A stretch of DNA of 64,000 nt from Synechococcus sp. C9 (GTDB lineage: Bacteria; Cyanobacteriota; Cyanobacteriia; Gloeomargaritales; Gloeomargaritaceae). Shown here piece by piece: positions 51,362-59,930 of the stretch. Each line of letters starts with the position of its first letter. The first letter of the stretch is position 1. The notes beneath the pieces were generated by a model. That model was not told the DNA's origin, made no database searches, and saw nothing but the letters and a program-made list of their open reading frames with translations. The DNA is taken from the NCBI RefSeq assembly GCF_022984075.1, contig NZ_JALAAD010000001.1, positions 1,282,455 to 1,346,454 on the forward strand, written 5' to 3'. The position numbers and the translations under genes were made by a program.

Positions 51362-53557
51362 TCAAAGTTCCCCAACTTGAGATACATCTAAAGGGTCAAA
51401 ATCCCAGCCCCAATCCTGGGCAATCGCCTGGGTGAGTCCCAAACGGTTTGCTCCCGGATACCGACTGATGGCAATCAGCAAATCCCGGAGTAATTCTCCC
51501 TCTGGACAGATGCCGAAAATATGTAATCCACCACGAATTTGGGCTTCTTTTAATTCGCATAAATAGGTATCTAAATTGTCAATTACCTCGATTATTTCGT
51601 GGGTCATTTTCTCCTGGAGAATCGGCAATTCTTCCAGCAGATGATGCTTTTTCAATAATGCTTCTAAACGGCGGCCAATCCAGGGCAATCGCTCCGGGTC
51701 AAGGGCTTGGGCTTGGTAGTATTCATCCACCAGAGTTTCTAATTCGAGCAATGGCCCGTACAATTCGGCGCGGGTCAAGGGGGGCGTGAGATGGTCAAGA
51801 ATCACCGCTTGGGCACGGCGTTTGGCCTGAGTCCCTTCGCCCGGATCATTCACAATAAAAGGATAGAAATGGGGCAATGCACCCAGGGCAATTTCCGGGT
51901 AACAGGTTGCCGATAAAGCCACACTTTTGCCAGGGAGCCATTCCAAAGTTCCGTGTTTACCCAAATGAATCACCGCATGGGCTTGAAATTCATACCGTAA
52001 CCAATAATAAAACGCTAAGTAATGGTGTGTGGGTTCTAGGTCGGGGCTATGGTAATTGAGGCTGGGGTCTTGCTCATAACCACGACTGGGTTGAATACCA
52101 ATAAATAGATTTCCCCACCGTTGACCATAGATGGGAATCTTACCCTGTTCGGCGATGGTTTCTGGGCTTCCCCATCGTTGAATAATGGCTTCAGATTGGG
52201 GGATAGTCGTTAACCAATGTTGATACTTAGATAAGGGCACAAATTCTTCAAAATTACGACTGTGGGATTCCGGGTCATTGGTGCGTAAACGGGTTAATCT
52301 TTGCATCAGTTCATCGCCATTTTTGAGGGGGGGTGGCACGGTATAACCAGCTTGGTGTAAAGCCTGCCATACTTGAATACAACTGGCGGGAGTATCCAAA
52401 CCCACCCCATTGGCAATGCGCCCATCATCCGTGGGGTAATTGGCGAAAATAATTGCTATGTTCTGCTCAGGAATTGGCGTTGTTCGCAAACGTACCCACG
52501 CCTGGGCTAAATCGGCAACAAAATTGACCCGGTCTGGTACAGGTTGATAACTGTAAATCGGGGTTTCTAAATCCGGGTGTCGCTGGGTCGCTGTTTTGAA
52601 GGAAATCGCCCGGGTGATAATCCGTCCATCTACTTCGGGAAGGGCAACCTGCATCGCTAAATCCTTGGGGGATAATCCCCGCATTTCTTTGTGCCAAATT
52701 TCTCGTTCATCCGTACTCAGGATAATTTGTAATACGGGCACATCTAGGTTTTGCCAAAGTTCTAATTCGGGAATTTCTGAGCGCCATTGGGCTACGGAAA
52801 ACCCGGTCGTCACACAGAGCACTTGGGTAGGATGTTCCTGATAGTAACGTTCTACTGCTAGACGGGTTTCGGGATGGGTCAATGTGTGAATATAGTAGGG
52901 AAAAGGTTGCAAATTTCTGGCCTGCAATGCCCGACAAAATTCATCAATAACGGCTGTATTTCCCGCTAAAACATGGGCACGGTAAAAGAGAATGCCCACG
53001 CCCGGCGCAGTTTCTAAACATTTTCCACCCCAATCATAAGTTCCCCACTCAGGGATGGGTTGGGGCGGTGGCGGATACCCCGGCCAATTGAGGCTGTAGC
53101 TGGCAACAAATTCTAGGGCATGGCGATAGTTCACCACACCACCAAAACGCAGGTATTGGTGCAGATATTGTACGGCATGGAGCGGTACATGAGACTGCTC
53201 AAAAATGCTTAAATCCATCTGGTCATCCCCCGGCATCACCCACACCTGGGCGTTCAATTCCCGCAGACGTTCTACCCCATAAGCCCAGTAGTCCAATCCC
53301 CCTAGTAAGCGCAAAATGATGACGTTGGCATGACTTAAGGTTTGCTCAATATACCTATCAATACTGTAGGGTGTACTGAGTTTCAACCAGTTACAGACCC
53401 GCAGAGCTGGGAAATTGGCGGGAAGTTGGGTCACCGCCTGCGCCAGGGTTTGGATGTCCGTGTCCGCCGCCGTGAGAAAAACCATTGGGGCGGGGGTTTG
53501 CTGAATGTCGCTGGGGCTGGCCGACCAGTTGCCGGGTTGGGTGGGGATGCGGTGCAT
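51362..53557 (-). CDS. cobN: Cobaltochelatase subunit CobN, lacking the C-terminal part
   Basis: 731 aa, where cyanobacterial CobN is about 1250. The part present is colinear with the N-terminal 60 percent of CobN/BchH-type chelatases: MVFLTAADTDIQTLAQAVTQ, LRLLGGLDYWAYGVERLREL, FYRAHVLAGNTAVIDEF, IIFANYPTDDGRIANGVGLD, HLGKHGTLEWLPGKSVALSA and YPFIVNDPGEGTQAKRRAQA. It stops after DWGWDFDPLDVSQVGEL, the point where the C-terminal half should begin, and another gene begins 19 bp further, so the rest is not here. Either the subunit is split (second half elsewhere), or this is a shortened, possibly non-functional chelatase. It would insert cobalt in B12 synthesis. Confidence 0.85.
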   Translation of the reverse strand: MHRIPTQPGNWSASPSDIQQTPAPMVFLTAADTDIQTLAQAVTQLPANFPALRVCNWLKLSTPYSIDRYIEQTLSHANVIILRLLGGLDYWAYGVERLRELNAQVWVMPGDDQMDLSIFEQSHVPLHAVQYLHQYLRFGGVVNYRHALEFVASYSLNWPGYPPPPQPIPEWGTYDWGGKCLETAPGVGILFYRAHVLAGNTAVIDEFCRALQARNLQPFPYYIHTLTHPETRLAVERYYQEHPTQVLCVTTGFSVAQWRSEIPELELWQNLDVPVLQIILSTDEREIWHKEMRGLSPKDLAMQVALPEVDGRIITRAISFKTATQRHPDLETPIYSYQPVPDRVNFVADLAQAWVRLRTTPIPEQNIAIIFANYPTDDGRIANGVGLDTPASCIQVWQALHQAGYTVPPPLKNGDELMQRLTRLRTNDPESHSRNFEEFVPLSKYQHWLTTIPQSEAIIQRWGSPETIAEQGKIPIYGQRWGNLFIGIQPSRGYEQDPSLNYHSPDLEPTHHYLAFYYWLRYEFQAHAVIHLGKHGTLEWLPGKSVALSATCYPEIALGALPHFYPFIVNDPGEGTQAKRRAQAVILDHLTPPLTRAELYGPLLELETLVDEYYQAQALDPERLPWIGRRLEALLKKHHLLEELPILQEKMTHEIIEVIDNLDTYLCELKEAQIRGGLHIFGICPEGELLRDLLIAISRYPGANRLGLTQAIAQDWGWDFDPLDVSQVGEL

Positions 53558-53651
53558 GAAATTCCTGCCATTGAGCCTTGGTTTTTTAGGATAGCAGGCA
53601 TCCTGGTGCCGGACGGATTAGACTGGAAATGGTCATTACCCCTGGGTTCCT

Positions 53652-53942
53652 GTGCATCCCCTCGTTGGTTTTTACCGTTGGTATCGGGATACGTTGCGCC
53701 ATTCCCCCTATCGTTGGTTGCTGTTGCTCGGCTCGGTGCTGTATTTGCTCAGCCCGATTGATTTTGCCCCCGATGTGTTTCCCTTTTTAGGATGGATTGA
53801 TGACGGCATTTTGATTGCAATTTTGGCGGGAGAATTAGCTGTTTTTTTGAATCGGGAACCCCAGCCCAAACCACCCGTTTCCCCCACAGGAACTGTTATA
53901 GATGTGACCGCCCAAACAGTAGAAGAGGATAGCTCAGGATGA
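53652..53942 (+). CDS. DUF1232 (YkvA-like) membrane protein
   Basis: 96 aa. The conserved block YLLSPIDFAPDVFPFLGWID is diagnostic, preceded by YRWLLLLGSVLYL (first helix) and followed by a second helix (GILIAILAGELAVFL) and a polar tail. Start GTG 53652. The stop overlaps the next gene's ATG by 4 bp, so it is coupled to the M41-like protein. Function unknown. Confidence 0.87.
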   Translation: MHPLVGFYRWYRDTLRHSPYRWLLLLGSVLYLLSPIDFAPDVFPFLGWIDDGILIAILAGELAVFLNREPQPKPPVSPTGTVIDVTAQTVEEDSSG

Positions 53943-54598
53943 CCGAACGGCAGGTGAATTTGATTGCCATTACCCTATTTACATTCACGTTTGGTGCTTT
54001 ATTGACCCCCTTGATCCCTGGGGCAACGGGGTTCCTCGCTGGGGGGGTTTTGCTCCTGTTGGGCTTGGCAACGGCGGATGCGTGGGCCTGGCAATCCCAA
54101 GGTTTGACCCTACTCTTGGGTTGGTGGCCGACCCCTGACGAACGGGTGGTGTACCACGAAGCGGGGCATTTTTTGGTCGCACACCTGCTGGGAATTCCCA
54201 TCAGCGATTACACCCTATCGGCCTGGAGCAGTTGGCGGCGGGGTTATCCCCCTTCCGAAGCGGGGGTGCGGTTTGGGGCGATTCCACCGGCACTTCTGCC
54301 TCGCTGTCCGGTGCTGTGGCTGGCGGGGATTGCCGCTGAGGAATTAGTCTATGGTCAAGTGCAGGGGGGGGCAACCGATTGGCAACAGGCCAGTTTGTTG
54401 CTCACAGCTTTTCCCCCGGCAGAACGGGCATGGCGTCTGCGAGCCGCCCAACGGGAAGCCCGGCAGTTACTCCAACAGCATTGGTCAGCCTATTTGGCAC
54501 TGGTAACGGCAATGCGCCAAAAACAGTCGGTGGCAGATTGTCTCAAGCGACTGAATGAGACTCCCGCCGAGCCGCCAACTCCTGCCGCACCTGCATAA
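53939..54598 (+). CDS. M41-like (FtsH-type) metalloprotease domain without AAA ATPase
   Basis: 219 aa. Two N-terminal helices (IAITLFTFTFGALLTPLIP and GFLAGGVLLLLGLATADAW), then an FtsH-like peptidase region: HEAGH at residues 73-77 in VVYHEAGHFLVAHLLGIPIS, and AGIAAEELVYGQVQGGATDW carrying the FtsH AAEEL block and a third-ligand aspartate candidate near residue 146. There is no AAA domain, so it would act without ATP-driven unfolding or with a partner. It starts inside the DUF1232 gene (4-bp overlap). Its last 56 bp overlap the convergent NADAR gene. Confidence 0.85.
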   Translation: MTERQVNLIAITLFTFTFGALLTPLIPGATGFLAGGVLLLLGLATADAWAWQSQGLTLLLGWWPTPDERVVYHEAGHFLVAHLLGIPISDYTLSAWSSWRRGYPPSEAGVRFGAIPPALLPRCPVLWLAGIAAEELVYGQVQGGATDWQQASLLLTAFPPAERAWRLRAAQREARQLLQQHWSAYLALVTAMRQKQSVADCLKRLNETPAEPPTPAAPA

Positions 54599-55010
54599 GA
54601 ATTTTGCCCAGATGGTTGCACCCCGTGCCGTTGGGACCACAGCCCCAGTAGGTATCAATCGGCGAATTTTCCACCAATTCCTCGGTTCCCGTTTGTAGGA
54701 GTAATTGCGCCAATTCAGGATAAGAATTAAATTTACAACGTACAGCTTTAAGCATTACATCTTGCTTCACTTGTTCCCAATCGGGGCGTTTGGGGTGGCG
54801 GGGGTCACGGCCAATTTTTGCCGCCAATACGGGGCTAGGGACTTGGCGAATGGTGTCCACCAAATCCGCCCGGGGCGTACCGACAAATTTCTGGGCTTGG
54901 TAATAATGTTCTACCGTCGGCCAGCGGTGCCCATCCAGGGTGATTGGGTGGGGAGAAAAATTAGAAAAATAGCCGTAGGGCTGTTCCACTTGATAGAAAT
55001 AAATGGTCAT
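54543..55010 (-). CDS. NADAR-family protein (YbiA-like N-glycosidase)
   Basis: 155 aa. Markers: FYQVEQPYGYFSNFSPHPIT, WPTVEHYYQAQKF, DVMLKAVRCKFNSYPELAQL and DTYWGCGPNGTGCNHLGKIL. E. coli YbiA and plant homologues hydrolyse damaged riboflavin intermediates; other NADAR members act on ADP-ribose. It overlaps the GT2 gene stop by 4 bp (coupled) and the M41-like gene 3' end on the other strand. Confidence 0.9.
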   Translation of the reverse strand: MTIYFYQVEQPYGYFSNFSPHPITLDGHRWPTVEHYYQAQKFVGTPRADLVDTIRQVPSPVLAAKIGRDPRHPKRPDWEQVKQDVMLKAVRCKFNSYPELAQLLLQTGTEELVENSPIDTYWGCGPNGTGCNHLGKILMQVRQELAARRESHSVA

Positions 55011-55939
55011 GGTTGGTCAGCCAGTTGCCATTCCCGGTACGCCGCATACACTGCTTGCACATTGTACCAATTCAAAAAAATCCGAGAAAGTTCCCAAGCC
55101 CATTGGGATTGTCCCCGGTCAATCAGCATTTGCATCACAGGGGCAAGGGTGCGTTCATTCAGCAATCCACCTAGGGATAAAATGCCCCATAAAATGCGGT
55201 GCAACCAGGTCATTTGGATCATCAAACGCACTTCCCAGGTGGGATGTTTGCGGTAGAATAAAACGCCCATTTTGCCCCGTTGAATTTCCTTATCAATTAA
55301 ACTGGGAATGTGTTTAAGTTCAAAGGGGGGATGCCAGTGATAACCCACCGCTTCCGGGCAGGGAATCAGGGTCAATCCTAACTTTTTCAATCGCACCCCT
55401 AATTCCAAATCTTCCCAACCATAAAATTGAAAATCCGGGTCAAAGCCGCCGGTGAGTTCCAGCCAAGATTTGGCAATTGCCACATTACCCGTGGCGAAAA
55501 ATGCCCGAGACCGGTCAGTAATTTTGAATGGTTCACTGGTGGGGTTGTCAAAGTTCGCCGTATTCACCACCCGCCCGTAGGTAAAACATTTTTGGTGCCC
55601 CCATCGTTCATAGGATGCCTGGAGTTTTTGGGCATGGGCACGCAGAAAGATTGGCGTGACGACTAAATCGCTGTCAATAAATACGATGGTATCCCCTTGT
55701 GCCTGGGCAATCCCCAAATTGCGAGCGGCGGCGGGTCCCTGATGGGACTGTTCCAACCAACGCACGTGGGGAAGCTGGGAACGATGCGCTGACAACCACG
55801 CCAAGGTATCGTCGGTAGAGCCATCATCCACCACAATCACCTCATAGGGCTGAGACCAATCCTGCTGTTCTAGGGCATAGAGCGCCTTCGCCAAAATGGG
55901 TTGGCGGTTGTAGGTGGGAATAATGACGCTGAAAAACAC
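55007..55939 (-). CDS. Family 2 glycosyltransferase
   Basis: 310 aa from GTG 55939, chosen because a near-perfect Shine-Dalgarno stands before it. GT-A fold: FFSVIIPTYNRQPILAKALY, YEVIVVDDGSTDDTLAWL, GPAAARNLGIAQAQGDTIVF, IDSDLVVTP (DxD) and FYGWEDLELGVRLKKLGLTL (the ED catalytic block). It adds sugars to a lipid or polysaccharide; substrate unknown. Followed by NADAR with a 4-bp overlap. It is divergent from the GT61 gene, so two sugar-transfer genes share a control region. Confidence 0.9.
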   Translation of the reverse strand: MFFSVIIPTYNRQPILAKALYALEQQDWSQPYEVIVVDDGSTDDTLAWLSAHRSQLPHVRWLEQSHQGPAAARNLGIAQAQGDTIVFIDSDLVVTPIFLRAHAQKLQASYERWGHQKCFTYGRVVNTANFDNPTSEPFKITDRSRAFFATGNVAIAKSWLELTGGFDPDFQFYGWEDLELGVRLKKLGLTLIPCPEAVGYHWHPPFELKHIPSLIDKEIQRGKMGVLFYRKHPTWEVRLMIQMTWLHRILWGILSLGGLLNERTLAPVMQMLIDRGQSQWAWELSRIFLNWYNVQAVYAAYREWQLADQP

Positions 55940-55941
55940 CC

Positions 55942-55951
55942 GATCACCTCC
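55942..55951 (-). promoter_or_regulatory. Strong Shine-Dalgarno before the GTG start of the GT2 gene
   Basis: GGAGGTGATC on the reverse strand, complementary to the 16S rRNA 3' end over ten bases, with seven bases between GGAGG and GTG 55939. It excludes the upstream ATG at 56002. Confidence 0.8.
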
Positions 55952-56111
55952 ACTTTTTAGCTTATCAGGAAAGGGGCAGTGGTTCTTCCCATGCCGCACC
56001 AACCACTTAGTAAATAGAGAATTTTTTCAAAGTCTGCCGTTTGTAGATAATAATATCATGGTATATTAACCCATATTATCACCGCTTCTCAGATTAGAGA
56101 ATCACTACGCA

Positions 56112-57338
56112 ATGTCGAATAGTTTTTCAGTAATTCCCGTGCGGCAATTAACCAATCAAATCTATCAGAATCTATGGCGACCTTTGCGGCGATTGGGTAT
56201 GCAAACTGCCCTGAATTTATGGGGACAAATCCCTGCTAATAACTACTGGGAATCGGCGCAACATTACTACGAATATGCCAGCCAAAAAGAGACACCAGGT
56301 TTGGGGTATGAAGTATTGATTCCCGCCCATCAGGAAAGGATTACACCTCCCTGGACTGTCACGGGCGAGATACCACCGACCTTTCAGCAAACGGAATTTC
56401 ATATCCCAGCGGCTTTTTGTTACCAAATTCCCCATGCCCGAGTTGCCAGTCCTTATGGAGATGTGATTGCCCCCGATGGAAAATTGATTGATGACCATAA
56501 CCAGGAATCTGGGCGGCGACCTCACGAGCGTTCCGTGTGTACGTTAAAATTCCTTCCTGCCCAAGAAACCAATCGCACAATTGGGGTGATCGCCGGGGTC
56601 AAAGGTGGCTCAAATTATTATCATTTTTTGGTGGATGTATTGCCCCGCATTTATCTGCTAAAGTGCTCTCGGTTCTGGTCAGAAATTGACTTGATTTATG
56701 CCAATAAATTTCTACCGGGATTACAGAAACTCAAACCACTTTTAAGCCTGGCGGATTTAGGAGAAAAAGCTATCTTTTGGGCGGATGCCTATAGTCATCT
56801 GCGGGGTCAATCCGTCGTCGCCACATCCTTAACGGGTTTGCCGGGGATGTCTTATTTTAAGCCCCATTGGGTTTTTGAATTTTTACGCTCGACTTATTTA
56901 TCCCAAGGGAAGTGTCCAGATATGCCCCGGACGAAGCTCTATATTAGTCGTGCCCGGGCAGGTTTTCGTCGGGTATTGAATGAAGCAGAAATCTTGGATT
57001 ATTTAATCCCCTTGGGTTATCAACCGGTGTGGTTAGAGGATTTAAGTTTTGCAGAACAGGTGGGTTTATTTCAGCAGGCGGAACAGATCATTGCACCGCA
57101 CGGGGCAGGATTGGCAAATTTAATCTGGTGTCAACCTGGGGCTAAAGTTATTGAGTTTTTTTCACCCCAGTATTTGCCAGAATGTTATTGGGTGATTGCG
57201 AAACAAATTGGTTTATCCTATGGGTATTTGGTGGGGAAAAATCAGCCGGATATGCTATCTGCGTCAGATGTGCGAAAACATCATATTTGGGTTGATATGT
57301 CGGAGTTGGCGCAAGGCATAGACTGGCTGGCTTCTTAG
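56112..57338 (+). CDS. Glycosyltransferase family 61 (DUF563) protein
   Basis: 408 aa. The C-terminal half carries the GT61 pattern: GVIAGVKGGSNYYHFLVDVL, RTKLYISRARAGFRRVLNEA, ILDYLIPLGYQPVWLEDLSF, AEQIIAPHGAGLANLIWCQP and GAKVIEFFSPQY. The N-terminal half is variable and has no signal peptide. Likely transfers a sugar during capsule or O-antigen-type polysaccharide synthesis. Stands alone, divergent from the GT2 gene. Repeat A5 follows 20 bp downstream. Confidence 0.85.
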   Translation: MSNSFSVIPVRQLTNQIYQNLWRPLRRLGMQTALNLWGQIPANNYWESAQHYYEYASQKETPGLGYEVLIPAHQERITPPWTVTGEIPPTFQQTEFHIPAAFCYQIPHARVASPYGDVIAPDGKLIDDHNQESGRRPHERSVCTLKFLPAQETNRTIGVIAGVKGGSNYYHFLVDVLPRIYLLKCSRFWSEIDLIYANKFLPGLQKLKPLLSLADLGEKAIFWADAYSHLRGQSVVATSLTGLPGMSYFKPHWVFEFLRSTYLSQGKCPDMPRTKLYISRARAGFRRVLNEAEILDYLIPLGYQPVWLEDLSFAEQVGLFQQAEQIIAPHGAGLANLIWCQPGAKVIEFFSPQYLPECYWVIAKQIGLSYGYLVGKNQPDMLSASDVRKHHIWVDMSELAQGIDWLAS

Positions 57339-57358
57339 AATCAGAAATGTGGTAGTGC

Positions 57359-57480
57359 TATAGCAGTCCTAAATGAGAGTGGAACAAGGGTCACAGGGGC
57401 ACCGCCCCCGTCCTTGGTTCTGGAAACTTTGTGTATGCCTACGGCACGCAAGCTAATGTAAATCAAGTAGGATTGCTATA
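57359..57480 (+). repeat. Miniature repeat, family A copy 5
   Basis: Ends TATAGCAGTCCTAAATGAGA and CAAGTAGGATTGCTATA; core GGGTCACAGGGGCACCGCCC, then CCGTCCTTGGTTCTGGAAAC. It contains a segment TATGCCTACGGCACGCAAGC like the extra part of copy B5, so A and B share modules. Confidence 0.8.
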
Positions 57481-57488
57481 TCTGAGTA

Positions 57489-57690
57489 ATTTTTTGTTAT
57501 TATGCAATAATTACAAATAACACGATAGATCGCCAACGAAGTCGGTGCGGCTGACTCTCTGGGCAAATTAAGTGGGCAATTCCCAAAAAACTTTATCTCA
57601 TGGGCATTGGAGCAATCCATCATCCCACGTTGCGTTCCCGCTGGCTCCTCGTTGGTTGCCTTGAATGCAACACGACGCATCCCCCTAAAA
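57489..57690 (-). repeat. Dispersed repeat D, copy 2 (inverted relative to copy 1)
   Basis: Reverse strand matches copy 1 (25245-25436): GCCAATGCCCATGAGATAAA and the stretch to CGCACCGACTTC. On the plus strand an open frame contains LGKLSGQFPKNFISWALEQS; on the minus strand an 86-codon frame contains SNAHEIKFFGNCPLNLPRES. Which strand, if any, was coding is unclear. Confidence 0.55.
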
Positions 57691-57736
57691 TCCCTGTGAC
57701 TCTTTTTGAGCATTACAAAGATAGCACTACCCCTTT

Positions 57737-57919
57737 GTGACCATCCACCAGTCTAAGGGTTTAGAGTTGCCAGTAGTAGTCTTGGGCAATCCCCTTAAAG
57801 ACGCAAAACTGCAAAGGATGGAAGAAATTGTTAGACCCCTACTCGATCGTGAAGGTGAACCCCTAGAGCGCATGGCTGAGTTTGATGTGATGATTGTCCC
57901 AATTTGTTATGTAGACTAG
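57737..57919 (+). pseudogene. Remnant of a UvrD/AddA-type helicase C-terminus
   Basis: About 60 codons, beginning TIHQSKGLELPVVVLGNPLK, which matches the helicase motif V region (HxxKGLEFPVV). It then reads ERMAEFDVM, where an intact protein would continue RMFYVALSRA, and goes out of frame (IVPICYVD). No other part of the helicase is found nearby, so this is a decayed fragment. Confidence 0.7.
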
Positions 57920-57940
57920 GGGTAGAGTCTGGTGTTTACG

Positions 57941-58504
57941 ATGATCGCCACCCCCCAACCCCAGTGGATGTCAGTCACCCAATACCTAGAGTGGGAAGCC
58001 AAGCAACAAATCCGTCATGAATACCTAAACGGGCAGGTTTATGCCATGACAGGTGGAACAATTCCCCACAATGATATTGCCCTCAACCTAGCTACTGCCC
58101 TCAAAACATTTCTTAAAGGTACAACTTGCAAGGTGCAAATGGCGGATGTAAAGGTGATTATTTCAGAGCAAGGACCATTCTTTTATCCTGATGTGATCGT
58201 GAGTTGTGATGCAATAGACCGTCAAGCTAGGGATGGAATGAGATCGCCTAAATTAATTGTGGAGGTGCTGTCACCCACTACAGCAGGTTTTGATTATGGG
58301 CAAAAGTTTCGCTATTATCGACGCATTCCTAGCTTGCAAGAATATGTTTTAATTGATTCTGAGAATGTCAGTGTAGATTGCTATCGAAGGAGCGATCATC
58401 AATGGCAATTAACCAGCTATCCTGAAAGTGGGGATAAAGTGCATTTAGTCAGTATTGATTTTCAATGTTCTCTATCTTTGTTATACGAAAATGTAGAGAT
58501 TTAA
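57941..58504 (+). CDS. Uma2-family (DUF820) PD-(D/E)XK-like protein
   Basis: 187 aa. Typical of the family multiplied in cyanobacteria: MSVTQYLEWEAKQQIRHEYL, NGQVYAMTGGTIPHNDIALN, the active-site block FFYPDVIVSCDAIDRQARDG and SPKLIVEVLSPTTAGFDYGQ (D then ExL), ending LQEYVLIDSENVSVDCYRRS. Putative endonuclease; role unknown, often counted among mobile or defence-associated genes. Start ATG 57941 (GTG 57932 possible). Its 3' end is tandemly duplicated. Confidence 0.88.
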   Translation: MIATPQPQWMSVTQYLEWEAKQQIRHEYLNGQVYAMTGGTIPHNDIALNLATALKTFLKGTTCKVQMADVKVIISEQGPFFYPDVIVSCDAIDRQARDGMRSPKLIVEVLSPTTAGFDYGQKFRYYRRIPSLQEYVLIDSENVSVDCYRRSDHQWQLTSYPESGDKVHLVSIDFQCSLSLLYENVEI

Positions 58505-58589
58505 CTATGGGGGATAAAGTGCATTTAGTCAGTATTGATTTTCAATGTTCTCTATCTTTGTTATACGAAAATGTAGAGATTTAACTATG
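58430..58589 (+). repeat. Exact 80-bp tandem duplication at the end of the Uma2 gene
   Basis: The unit runs from GGGGATAAAGTGCATTTAGT to GAGATTTAACTATG and is repeated at once with no visible mismatch. The first unit contains the last 25 codons and stop of the Uma2 gene; the second is outside the reading frame. Confidence 0.95.
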
Positions 58590-58621
58590 CCTGTAACCAA
58601 GCTCACCCCCACCTTCGGGAA

Positions 58622-58825
58622 GTGCTAACAGAGGCTTTAGGGGAGTTTGCCGAAGAAAAGAAACACTTGGGGCTATCTTGGGCGGGTAAGCAGGAGGCAC
58701 GGCGGTTGGCAGTTACTCCCGGTCAGGGAATCCCTATACCTGCATTGGGTGAGGGCATCGATGAAGAGTATCGGTACGCCACCTGCCAATACTGCCAAAC
58801 TTTAGCCAACTCCGGTTTGGGATAA
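58622..58825 (+). pseudogene. Remnant of a type III/Mod-like DNA methyltransferase N-terminus
   Basis: 67 codons reading EALGEFAEEKKHLGLSWAGK, then QEARRLAVTPGQGIPIPALG. The GLxWxGKxxARxLAxTP pattern is that of the N-terminal segment of site-specific adenine methyltransferases of the Mod type, which continues into the DPPY domain; that domain is absent. Ends after GIDEEYRYATCQYC in unrelated sequence. Identification from memory of the motif. Confidence 0.5.
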
Positions 58826-58931
58826 TGGGCACCTCTATTAATTCAGGGCTATTGCGAACACCCCTGCGTTATTGACAATTGCCAACGAGAGAATGGGGCT
58901 TCCGAGCCTGCCGTGTAAGTACAGAAATAAA
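58826..58931. other. Intergenic DNA with a partial family B end
   Basis: ATGGGCACCTCTATTAATTC at 58827 matches the B-type end only; the rest of the element is missing. No gene. Confidence 0.4.
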
Positions 58932-59031
58932 TATAGCAATCCTAAATGAAAATGGAATAGGGGTCGCAGGGGCACCGCCCCGCATTTGGTTCTAGGGAAT
59001 TTCTGTTGGTTAATCGGACAGAATTGTTATA
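58932..59031 (+). repeat. Miniature repeat, family A copy 6
   Basis: The cleanest copy: TATAGCAATCCTAAATGAAA at the left, core TAGGGGTCGCAGGGGCACCG, CCCCGCATTTGGTTCTAGGG, and right end ACAGAATTGTTATA. 100 bp. Confidence 0.8.
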
Positions 59032-59246
59032 TGGCAATCATAAATGATCAGGCAATAATTAGCGTCGCAGAGATTAGCTTCCAGCGGGCTTCCTATGTGA
59101 TTACTGTTTCAATATCTGATAGTATTGCTATAAGTATAAATGCGCCAGTGGCAGGTGACTGTAGCTGGGGGAAAGTATGTCAAATATCATGGGGAATGCC
59201 ACGCTAACCTAGGAGAAGAACCATCTAAGTCTGGAGGCAATGAGCG
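59032..59246. other. Intergenic DNA upstream of the DUF29 gene
   Basis: No supported gene; an open frame from 58986 begins inside repeat A6. AGGCAATGAGCG just before 59247 provides a weak ribosome-binding site for the DUF29 gene. Confidence 0.4.
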
Positions 59247-59720
59247 ATGCAACCTCAAGTTAAAGTGAACTCCAAATCCCTATACGATACCGACTATCAA
59301 CTGTGGATTGATCACACCGTTGCTCAGCTAAAATCAGGCGATTTCAGCGAAGTGGATGTGGAGAATTTAATCGAGGAGGTTGAAAGTTTGGGCAGGAGTG
59401 ATAAGCGGGCTATTTTGAGCTATTTGATACGATTATGCGAACATTTTTTGAAGCTACAGTACTGGGAAACCGAACGCAAAAATTGTTTTCGAGGCTGGAA
59501 ACTTGAGATTATTAACTTTCGCTTACAAATTCGATTGATTCTCAAAGATAGCCCTAGCTTAAAAAGCCATCTTCATAAGAACTTTGAATTTGCCTATCAG
59601 AATGCTAGACAACTATTTCTTAATGCGAGTGAATTAGATGCCAAAGTAATTCCTGAAGAACCTGGCTGTACCCTAGAACAAGCTCTGAATGAAGACTGGC
59701 TTCCGTGGCAACCGGAATAA
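59247..59720 (+). CDS. DUF29-family protein
   Basis: 157 aa. Typical block: LYDTDYQLWIDHTVAQLKSG, DVENLIEEVESLGRSDKRAI, LSYLIRLCEHFLKLQYW, RGWKLEIINFRLQIRLILKD, and the end EALNEDWLPW-like (QALNEDWLPWQPE). All-helical; function unknown, a family expanded in cyanobacteria and often found in mobile regions. Codon use is AT-richer than in the window's core genes, as in the whole 57-60 kb zone. Confidence 0.9.
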   Translation: MQPQVKVNSKSLYDTDYQLWIDHTVAQLKSGDFSEVDVENLIEEVESLGRSDKRAILSYLIRLCEHFLKLQYWETERKNCFRGWKLEIINFRLQIRLILKDSPSLKSHLHKNFEFAYQNARQLFLNASELDAKVIPEEPGCTLEQALNEDWLPWQPE

Positions 59721-59810
59721 TCCTCAATAATTACACAACAGGCACTTACAAAAACCAGCTTCCAACGCACTTTCTACATGATTACTATTTCAATTTCTAA
59801 TAGGATTACT

Positions 59811-59930
59811 GTAGCGATTATACTTACAAACGTAAGGAAATTATGCCCTAGAAAAAATCAAGGGTCGCAGGGCACCGCCCCGCATTTGGTTCTAGGGAAT
59901 TTCTGTTGGTTAATCAGATAGAATTGCTAT
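59811..59930 (+). repeat. Miniature repeat, family A copy 7
   Basis: Right part is well kept (core AAGGGTCGCAGGGCACCGCC, CCCGCATTTGGTTCTAGGGA, end AGATAGAATTGCTAT); the left end is decayed (TGTAGCGATTATACTTACAA). It touches copy 8, giving two elements in direct tandem. Confidence 0.65.
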
